Of a stretch of DNA of 46,270 nucleotides, positions 41,388 to 46,270 are shown one piece after another; the first letter of the stretch is position 1, and every line of letters begins with the position of its first letter. The stretch is from positions 1 to 46,270 of the forward strand of contig JAISOS010000044.1 in NCBI GenBank assembly GCA_031275485.1. Direction: 5' to 3'. This DNA is from Clostridiales bacterium (GTDB taxonomy: Bacteria > Bacillota > Clostridia > Christensenellales > JAISNN01). The translations under genes were made by a program, and so were the position numbers. A model generated the notes under the pieces. It did no database searches. It saw nothing but the letters and a program-made list of their open reading frames with translations, and was not told where the DNA came from.

Positions 41388-42566
41388 TCACACGACCGCG
41401 TTTTCTTTCAGCTTAATCAAAACGGCTTCGCCGCCCGAAGGCGCCCAAACGCGGTCGAGAGACGGCTCTATTTCGCGTATCGCGCATTCCTCGCTCGCGA
41501 TATAGACGGTATTTTTATTTTCGCCTACAACCATAGAGCGGAGTTTGAGCCGGTCGTTCAGGGCAAGCAATCCGCCTTTGAAGCCGACGATGATTGAGAA
41601 CGGTCCGGTTACGAGAAGGCTCGGGTACGCGGTTCTAAGATATGTGAGCCGGCTTTTGTCGGGCTCTTCGAGGGTTTTAATCTTTTCCCAAAAGGGCGCG
41701 GCTATTATTTCGGCGGTCTCGGTCAGGGTATGCTTTTTCCGTCTGACAAGATAGTCCCATATATAGGTTATGACCTCCGTATCGGTTTGGAGCGTACATT
41801 TATAGCCGAACATTTCGATGAAACGCCGGTTCGCGTCGTAGGATGAGATCTCGCCGTTGTGGACTACCGAAAAATCGAGTATGGCGAACGGGTGCGCGCC
41901 GCCCCACCAGCCGGGAGTGTTCGTGGGATATCTACCGTGCGCTATCCACGAATAGCCCGCGTACTCGTCGAGGCGGTAGAAACGCGCCACGTCCTCGGGA
42001 AAACCTACCGCCTTAAACACGCCCATGTTCTTTCCGGACGAAAAGACGAAAACGCCTTTGAATTTCGTGTTTATACTAAACACGCAACGTAGCGCGTACT
42101 CGTCCTCGTCGAGCTGGCTGTCGTTTAGCTTGGTGGGGAGCGGCGCGACGAAATACCGCCAAATCAACGGCTCGTCGGTTATTTCCGGAATTTTTTTCGT
42201 GGGAATTTTCGATAGATTGATTATATCAAAATGCGCTTCGAGAAAGCTCTCGCATTCGGACTTCGCTTCCGCGTCGGTATAAAAAATATGCAAAGCATAA
42301 AAATCCTTATATTCCGGATAGATACCGTAACCCGCGAAACCGCCGCCCAAGCCGTTCGACCTGTCGTGCATAACGGATATCGACCGTGCGACCGCGCCGC
42401 CGTCTATCCTATCGCCGTCTTTGTTTATTATGCCCGATACGGCGCAACCCGACGGAATTCTGACCTCGCCCTCTTTTTTTCCCGCAATCGGCGTCCGCGT
42501 CGGCGCGCCGTCGTCGACGCGGTTTACGGCAAACGGCGAAATTCTGATTTTACCTTCTGTTTTCAT
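41388..42566 (-). CDS. glutamate synthase amidotransferase (class II, Ntn) subunit
   Basis: A 392-residue class II glutamine amidotransferase corresponding to the N-terminal GltB domain. The probable nucleophile is Cys41 in SGCAVSGIINKDG. Because Ntn enzymes need an N-terminal Cys, the first 40 residues may be a cleaved propeptide, as in some GltB and PurF proteins. Other motifs: HDRSNGLGGGFAGYG, the glutamine-binding HGRYPTNTPGWWGGAHPF (about 210-228) and VVHNGEISS (about 233-241). First gene of the nitrogen locus. It has only a weak ribosome site (GGGAT). Promoter, hairpin and terminator are in its leader. Confidence 0.9.
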   Translation of the reverse strand: MKTEGKIRISPFAVNRVDDGAPTRTPIAGKKEGEVRIPSGCAVSGIINKDGDRIDGGAVARSISVMHDRSNGLGGGFAGYGIYPEYKDFYALHIFYTDAEAKSECESFLEAHFDIINLSKIPTKKIPEITDEPLIWRYFVAPLPTKLNDSQLDEDEYALRCVFSINTKFKGVFVFSSGKNMGVFKAVGFPEDVARFYRLDEYAGYSWIAHGRYPTNTPGWWGGAHPFAILDFSVVHNGEISSYDANRRFIEMFGYKCTLQTDTEVITYIWDYLVRRKKHTLTETAEIIAAPFWEKIKTLEEPDKSRLTYLRTAYPSLLVTGPFSIIVGFKGGLLALNDRLKLRSMVVGENKNTVYIASEECAIREIEPSLDRVWAPSGGEAVLIKLKENAVV

Positions 42567-42608
42567 TGAAAAATATCCCGTTTACTACGCGCCGCTTTAT
42601 TGTGTAGC

Positions 42609-42733
42609 TTTATATGCGGATATATCCCGCGGTTTATATGCGATATAATGCCGGTAATTCCGCGGTTTATATGCGGTTTATACGTAATTACCGAGCGGTT
42701 TATATGCGAACATATTCTGCAATTTATTATGCG
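42609..42733 (+). promoter_or_regulatory. phased array of 14-bp motifs in the glutamate synthase leader
   Basis: GCGGTTTATATGCG occurs at 42629-42642, 42662-42675 and 42695-42708, with a variant at 42673-42686 (GCGGTTTATACGTA) and partial TTTATATGCG or TTTATTATGCG copies at 42609 and 42723. Start-to-start steps of the full motifs are 33, 11 and 22 bp, all multiples of 11. It lies between the leader terminator and the amidotransferase ATG. Confidence 0.65.
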
Positions 42734-42768
42734 ATCGCGCAATAAAAATTAAAATTATACCGAATTAT

Positions 42769-42805
42769 AAAAAAAGTTCGCTATTTTTTTATCAAAACAG
42801 CGAAC
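42769..42805 (-). terminator. leader terminator (attenuator) of the glutamate synthase locus
   Basis: Minus strand: 7-bp arms GTTCGCT/AGCGAAC, extended by a G-T and four T-A pairs around a short loop, then seven T residues. It ends only about 50 nt after the predicted transcript start and about 200 nt before the first gene, so it must be bypassed for expression. Confidence 0.75.
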
Positions 42806-42816
42806 GCCTTTGTTCG
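42801..42816 (-). promoter_or_regulatory. hexaloop hairpin overlapping the terminator (ANTAR-type antiterminator candidate)
   Basis: Minus strand: 5-bp stem CGAAC/GTTCG with loop AAAGGC, that is A at loop position 1 and G at 4, the residues ANTAR proteins recognise. Its 3' arm is the first five bases of the terminator 5' arm, so the two structures exclude each other. Only one such hairpin was found; classical ANTAR sites have two. Confidence 0.5.
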
Positions 42817-42826
42817 ATTGGAATAA

Positions 42827-42855
42827 ATTATATCATATAAACGGCGGTTTGTAAA
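42827..42855 (-). promoter_or_regulatory. promoter of the glutamate synthase locus
   Basis: Minus strand: -35 TTTACA (42850-42855), a 17-bp spacer, and -10 TATAAT (42827-42832) preceded by TGA. Start predicted near 42820. Confidence 0.75.
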
Positions 42856-42924
42856 CGATAAAACGGCAAAAAAAACATAATCTCAATGAATAATATCTTA
42901 TAATTATATAAGCGTCCCTTATAC

Positions 42925-42990
42925 TTATTAAACTTTTAAATTACGCGGCGTACGATTTAAAAGAAATTTGAAGTCCGCTTAAAACTCGGC
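42925..42990 (+). repeat. dispersed repeat R3, copy 3
   Basis: CTTTTAAATTACGCGGCG, ATTTAAAAGAAATTTGAAG and CTTAAAACTCGGCGGG match the R3 core of 951-1018 and 5581-5647. Confidence 0.65.
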
Positions 42991-43046
42991 GGGAATTATC
43001 GGTATGTAGGCAATGCCGTCATACCGATCGCAAATATAATTAGTGC

Positions 43047-43454
43047 TTGTTTAAAAACCGAATTTATGATATACCGAGTATATGAAATGATATAAAATAT
43101 GCATGGAATTACGACAAATACTCCTATAAGAAACGTCTTTTAGGAAATGTTCCTTCCAAAAACTCAAACGATTTAGGCGTGTTGCCGCCCGCTTTGATAA
43201 GTCAAATAGCTCCTTTATTACTTTCGTACTTGTTGCTTCAATCGTCATTTTACTGAAATAACATTTGGACGTCTAAATTACAATTCAAAGGTATCGAAAT
43301 ATAAAGATTATAAACAGTTTTTTAATATGACAGCTCAAAAAGTAATAGGCTTCTATGAAGCGAACAATAAACAGCATCACATCGAAAATGGAACAATCAC
43401 AGAACTTAAAAATGAAAATAGCCGTGTTAAACATTAGGGTTTGTTTAAAAACCG
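43047..43454. repeat. 14-bp direct repeat flanking a rearranged segment
   Basis: TTGTTTAAAAACCG occurs at 43047-43060 and 43441-43454. Between them lies about 380 bp that contains the displaced 3' part of a radical-SAM gene and a minus-strand frame of 65 codons with no recognised family. Confidence 0.55.
43258..43437 (+). pseudogene. radical-SAM protein, C-terminal fragment (inverted part)
   Basis: Plus-strand reading ITFGRLNYNSKVSKYKDYKQ, then FFNMTAQKVIGFYEANNKQH, ending at TAG 43435-43437. The opening FGRLNYN is the natural continuation of VDKI at the end of the minus-strand fragment that starts 18 bp away. The two halves of one gene now lie head to head on opposite strands, so this piece has been inverted. 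Confidence 0.55.
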
Positions 43455-43663
43455 TTATCTTGTCAACAAAAGAAATTGCTTGTAAAATGTTGTCAAAATC
43501 TTGATCTATGAAATTGGGAGTAGGGTAAGGCTCTATACTAACCCATGTTTTACATCCGGTATCATGAAGCTGTTTAAGGGCAGCGATTCTTTCTAAATAA
43601 GGCGCAGATTGGGGGTTCCATTTCTTGACTAAACTTCTCGCTTAAGGATATGGAGATATTGCC
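43455..43663 (-). pseudogene. radical-SAM (SplB-like) protein, internal fragment
   Basis: Minus-strand reading ISISLSEKFSQEMEP, a frameshift, then QSAPYLERIAALKQLHD, KTWVSIEPYPTPNF and NILQAISFVDKI. The LxALKxLHDxGxKTWVSIEPYPTPN stretch is characteristic of a small radical-SAM family of the SplB type. The N-terminal part with the CxxxCxxC cluster is missing, the reading frame is broken, and the 3' part is inverted (43258-43437). Confidence 0.6.
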
Positions 43664-43930
43664 GTGCAAAGTTCAATCCGTCGTGAGCCGATGACAATTG
43701 AAGAAATAACGGAATATCTAAACTCATTCAAAGGTTTAGATTATACCGTTGAAAAGTACAAAAAACGGCTGATTTACCTTTTTATCCGCAAGATAATCCT
43801 TTGTAATGAAAATGCCTTGTGTATTTTAACTTTACAGACCGTGCCGAAGCCTTATTAACTTTGGACGACAGCTTGGGAAGCGAGAGGATTGCCCCAACTT
43901 CGGTTGGGGACGGTTCTTCTCCGTTTGCCG
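43664..43930 (+). pseudogene. large serine recombinase, C-terminal remnant
   Basis: QSSIRREPMTIEEITEYLNS, then FKGLDYTVEKYKKRLIYLFI and RKIILCNE resemble the C-terminal end of transposon-type serine recombinases, where a conserved VxxIxxYxD-like strand follows. The frame then shifts near 43815 and continues as YFNFTDRAEALLTLDD and SLGSERIAPTSVGDGSSP. The catalytic N-terminal domain is absent. It abuts the radical-SAM fragment and ends close to the tRNA-Leu terminator, so it marks a decayed integrated element. Confidence 0.55.
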
Positions 43931-43960
43931 TGGCATCTGATGTAGGTGTCAATAAAGCAA

Positions 43961-43997
43961 ACGAACCCGAACACACCGGCAATGTGTTCGAGTTCGT
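43961..43997 (-). terminator. terminator of the tRNA cluster
   Basis: Minus strand: 15-bp arms (ACGAAC-T-CGAACACA with TGTGTTCG-G-GTTCGT, one T-G wobble) around a 7-nt loop, followed by TTTGCTTTATT. It begins 6 nt after the 3' end of tRNA-Leu. Confidence 0.65.
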
Positions 43998-44003
43998 AAA
44001 TTT

Positions 44004-44089
44004 TGGTGCCGGAGACCGGACTCGAACCGGTACGGGGTTGCCCCCGAAGGATTTTAAGTCCTTTGCGTCTGCCATTCCGCCACTTCGGC
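44004..44089 (-). tRNA. tRNA-Leu (UAA)
   Basis: 86 nt including an encoded CCA. The acceptor arm starts GCCGAAG (44083-44089) and ends CTCCGGC-A-CCA, with one A-C mismatch in the stem. The anticodon arm is AAGGA-CTTAAAA-TCCTT, giving anticodon UAA. There is a long variable arm (CGGGGGCAACCCCG) and a T arm with GGTTCGAGTCC, as in class II tRNAs. Confidence 0.93.
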
Positions 44090-44096
44090 ATATTTT

Positions 44097-44170
<74 letters not shown>

Positions 44171-44279
44171 GTATATAACGAAAATAAGAAAAAGACGCGC
44201 AACGCCGCGCAAAAAGTTAATAGAGAAAATTCCGAAAACCGCGCGGATTCCGTCCGGGACTTACCGACGGCACGGTTTT

Positions 44280-44405
44280 CAATTTGCAAAGCGAATTTCG
44301 ACCGGCAAAACGAAGCTCGGATTTACTTAAAGAATCCCGATTGGCAAAACGAAGCCCGGATTTATAAAATAAGTTTAAATTTACAAAACGGCTTCCGAAT
44401 TTGAG
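44280..44405 (+). repeat. short degenerate repeats between tRNA genes
   Basis: GGCAAAACGAAGCTCGGATT (from 44304) and GGCAAAACGAAGCCCGGATT (from 44343) are nearly identical, 39 bp apart, with weaker relatives at 44283 and 44380. Confidence 0.5.
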
Positions 44406-44444
44406 AAAACAAATTCCGATTCACGGAACAAATTTTTAATTTTT

Positions 44445-44519
44445 TGGAGCGGGAAACGGGATTCGGACCCGCGACATTCGCCTTGGCAAGGCGACGCTCT
44501 ACCACTGAGCCATTCCCGC
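44445..44519 (-). tRNA. tRNA-Gly (GCC)
   Basis: 75 nt with CCA. Acceptor GCGGGAA pairs with TTCCCGC; discriminator T, then CCA. D arm GGCTCAGTGGTAGAGC, anticodon arm CGCCT-TGCCAAG-GCG region giving GCC, T arm GGTCCGAATCC. It lies 275 bp upstream of tRNA-Cys. Confidence 0.94.
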
Positions 44520-44638
44520 AGAAATGAGTGAGCGCGTTTTTTATTTCCGATATATTATATTAGATTTTTTTAAATTTTGCAAGCGTTTTGATACGGCTTT
44601 TCAAATAAATTCATCATGAGGAGTGGACATTTAGCAAT

Positions 44639-44896
44639 TCAAACAAAATTCATGATTCCGAACGGGACTTCTCTGAATTTATGCAAGCGTCGGTTTTCCA
44701 ACGGTTTTTTGCGTATTACCGGAACGCGGCGCCGCTCTTTATTCTCGCCGAATTTATTGTAGGCGTTTACAAATAAAGCTAACTCTGCGTTAAGAGCTTC
44801 AAGACTTCGGAAAAAGCAACGGACGACGCGACCGCAATCAATAATGTCAACGCCATAAAAATTTCCACATTCATTATTCTTCCGTTCCTTCCCCAT
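44639..44896 (-). pseudogene. possible transposase or integrase tail remnant
   Basis: An 85-codon frame whose C-terminal ~55 residues (SLEALNAELALFVNAYNKFG, ending FREVPFGIMNFV) resemble the end of a DDE-type integrase/transposase, where a helix and YN motif precede a basic tail. The first 30 residues do not fit and overlap a hydrophobic small frame. Family is a guess; no terminal repeats were found. Confidence 0.25.
44779..44874 (-). CDS. small hydrophobic peptide ORF
   Basis: A 31-codon frame, MNVEIFMALTLLIAVASSVA then FSEVLKLLTQS, with one membrane helix and GGAAG upstream. It resembles in shape the short holin-like or type I toxin peptides of Firmicutes. About 50 bp upstream another tiny frame (44927-44986, MDRPKSEVYLKLKMTTSKL) has a perfect AAGGAG site. 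Neither can be confirmed from sequence alone. Confidence 0.3.
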   Translation of the reverse strand: MNVEIFMALTLLIAVASSVAFSEVLKLLTQS

Positions 44897-45065
44897 CGCT
44901 CCTTTCCCGAGGTGTCGCTCCTTTTTTTATAACTTGCTTGTCGTCATTTTGAGTTTTAAATAAACTTCGCTTTTTGGTCGATCCATTCGATTCTCCTTAT
45001 ATAACGCAATTATTTTTTAATGCCGTTTGAATTTTTATTCATCGTTTTATGAAAAAGAAATCGCT

Positions 45066-45109
45066 AAAATTGCAAGTTGTTTTCCGTTTGAAAAAATACT
45101 TGCAATTTT
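45066..45109. promoter_or_regulatory. 12-bp inverted repeat at the ATPase promoter
   Basis: AAAATTGCAAGT (45066-45077) and ACTTGCAATTTT (45098-45109) are exact reverse complements, 20 bp apart. The right arm contains the -35 element. The centre-to-centre distance of 32 bp (about three helical turns) suits a dimeric or tetrameric repressor site. Confidence 0.5.
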
Positions 45110-45129
45110 AACAAAAAAAATATTATAAT
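45100..45129 (+). promoter_or_regulatory. promoter of the AAA/DUF4143 gene
   Basis: TTGCAA (45100-45105), an 18-bp A-rich spacer, and TATAAT (45124-45129); 52 bp before the ATG. Confidence 0.65.
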
Positions 45130-45181
45130 AATACTAAACCTTGGAAAGACATTCCTATCTGTTGAAAAGGAGCAACTAATT

Positions 45182-46270
45182 ATGGATTTAATACGTCGCA
45201 AACAATTCTTAGAAGAAATAAAAGCGTGGCGCGAAAAGGAAATCATCAAAGTCGTTACGGGCGTTCGCCGTAGCGGAAAATCTACGTTATTTAGTTTGTA
45301 TATCGACGAACTAAAATCCGACGGCGTAACCAACGAACAATTGGTTTTTGTCAATTTTGATGAAATTGAATTTGAGTCGCTGAAAAATTATAAAGCGCTT
45401 TATGAGTATGTCAAGAAACGAATCCTGCCCGACAAAATGACCTATATCTTTTTAGACGAGGCGCAAGATTGTACGGAATTTGAAAAAGCCGTGTCTAACC
45501 TGTATCTCAAAAAGAATGTAGATATTTATTTAACAGGCTCAAACGCTAATATGCTTTCCGGCGATTTGGCTACAAAGCTGACCGCACGCTATATTCAAAT
45601 CGATATGATGCCGCTGTCTTTTGCGGAATATACCGAAGCTGTGAACATTGCCGATAAACGGGAGCGGTTCAACCGCTTTATGAATTGGGGCGCGTTCCCT
45701 TATGCCGCACGTATGATCGACACCTTTCGTTCCAACAACCAATATCTGGAAGGCGTATATGACACCGTACTTGTGCGTGATATTTTGCAACGTAAAAAAA
45801 CGCAGGATGCGGCGTTACTCAAATCTATTGCCGCCTTTTTGGCAAGCAACATTGGCAATTCCGTGTCGTCTAAAAAAATCGCCGACACACTTACCAGCAA
45901 CGGTCGCCCTACGGGAGTTGCCACCGTAGAAAATTATCTTGAAGCCTTATGTGACGCTTATCTGTTTTACAAGGTTGCCCGCTACGATATCAAAGGCAAG
46001 CTACACCTGAAAACCGAGGGTAAATATTATATATGCGACACGGGTCTGCGCAATATGATACTTGGCACACAAGGTCAAGACATCGGACATCAAATTGAAA
46101 ATATCGCCTATTTAGAGTTGCTCCGCCGAGGCTATACCGTTAACATCGGTAAATCGGGACGCGACACAGAGATAGACTTTGTCGCCGTAGGAGATAACGG
46201 GACGGAATATTATCAAGTTTCGGCGTCGGTGTTGGATGAAAATACGCTAACGCGAGAGCTTACGCCTTTA
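45182..46270 (+). CDS. AAA family ATPase with DUF4143 domain (incomplete)
   Basis: The frame opens at ATG 45182-45184 (AAAGGAG upstream) and is still open at the window end after 363 codons; full-length members have about 380-430 residues. The N-terminal ATPase (AAA_14) has Walker A VTGVRRSGKST (about 24-34) and Walker B TYIFLDEAQ (about 92-100), then YLTGSNANML as sensor. WGAFPYAAR and VYDTVLVRDIL mark the middle. The C-terminal DUF4143 part (LEALCDAYLFYKVARYDIKG, ... ICDTGLRN, ENIAYLELLRRGYTV, DTEIDFVA) resembles a restriction-endonuclease-like fold with E...D-x-E-I-D. These proteins are common accessory genes of unknown role. Base use is AT-richer than the core genes. Confidence 0.92.
   Translation, partial: MDLIRRKQFLEEIKAWREKEIIKVVTGVRRSGKSTLFSLYIDELKSDGVTNEQLVFVNFDEIEFESLKNYKALYEYVKKRILPDKMTYIFLDEAQDCTEFEKAVSNLYLKKNVDIYLTGSNANMLSGDLATKLTARYIQIDMMPLSFAEYTEAVNIADKRERFNRFMNWGAFPYAARMIDTFRSNNQYLEGVYDTVLVRDILQRKKTQDAALLKSIAAFLASNIGNSVSSKKIADTLTSNGRPTGVATVENYLEALCDAYLFYKVARYDIKGKLHLKTEGKYYICDTGLRNMILGTQGQDIGHQIENIAYLELLRRGYTVNIGKSGRDTEIDFVAVGDNGTEYYQVSASVLDENTLTRELTPL

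Overview
The window looks like a chromosome segment of an uncultured Bacillota, most likely a gut-type clostridial lineage. Supporting this are the ruvX/DUF1292 pair, tig-clpP-clpX in the Firmicutes order, an EndoA-type MazF, FloT/NfeD, heterodimeric ABC exporters and a split archaeal-type glutamate synthase next to glutamine synthetase and an ANTAR regulator. Genes are moderately GC-rich. The long spacers are AT-rich and packed with dispersed repeats. Nearly all genes lie on the minus strand. No rRNA, CRISPR array, intact phage or intact transposon is visible.

Layout. 1-3813: a possible structured RNA cut by the left edge, a DUF1292 protein, RuvX, an orphan MazF-like ribonuclease and a cysteine-rich protein of unknown function. 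4408-8551: single biosynthetic genes leuB, hisH and purB, each separated by repeat-rich DNA. 8714-13019: the proteostasis genes clpX, clpP and tig. 13533-20697: an M20 peptidase on the plus strand, a small lipoprotein, and a two-gene ABC exporter operon with a clear promoter and a 9-codon leader ORF. 20698-30380: membrane and phosphatase genes (PAP2, two hydrophobic proteins, NYN-domain protein, Ppx/GppA-HD), a secreted propeller-like protein on the plus strand, a frameshifted TSCPD gene and about 1.5 kb of mostly non-coding DNA. 30381-32723: flotillin and NfeD. 33262-42855: a nitrogen-assimilation locus read leftward: class II amidotransferase, FMN/Fe-S glutamate synthase core, polyferredoxin, FAD oxidoreductase, GXGXG subunit, glutamine synthetase, ANTAR regulator. 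43000-44519: remains of a mobile element (broken radical-SAM gene, serine recombinase tail) abutting a tRNA-Leu/Cys/Gly cluster. 45182 to the end: an AAA/DUF4143 ATPase that runs off the window.

How the parts work together. The nitrogen locus encodes a complete GS-GOGAT route: GlnA makes glutamine, the amidotransferase frees ammonia, the FMN core makes glutamate, and the ferredoxin plus FAD protein supply electrons. Its first gene is preceded by a consensus promoter, a small hairpin with an A1/G4 hexaloop that overlaps the 5' arm of a strong terminator, and an array of 14-bp motifs spaced near multiples of 11 bp. The ANTAR protein encoded at the end of the locus is the obvious candidate antiterminator.

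The most unusual global feature is the intergenic DNA. At least five dispersed repeat families occur. The most abundant is a ~60-bp palindromic unit (about 17 full or partial copies) whose two arms change in a compensatory way between copies, so the hairpin itself seems to be conserved. All functional calls come from reading motifs; no database search was possible.
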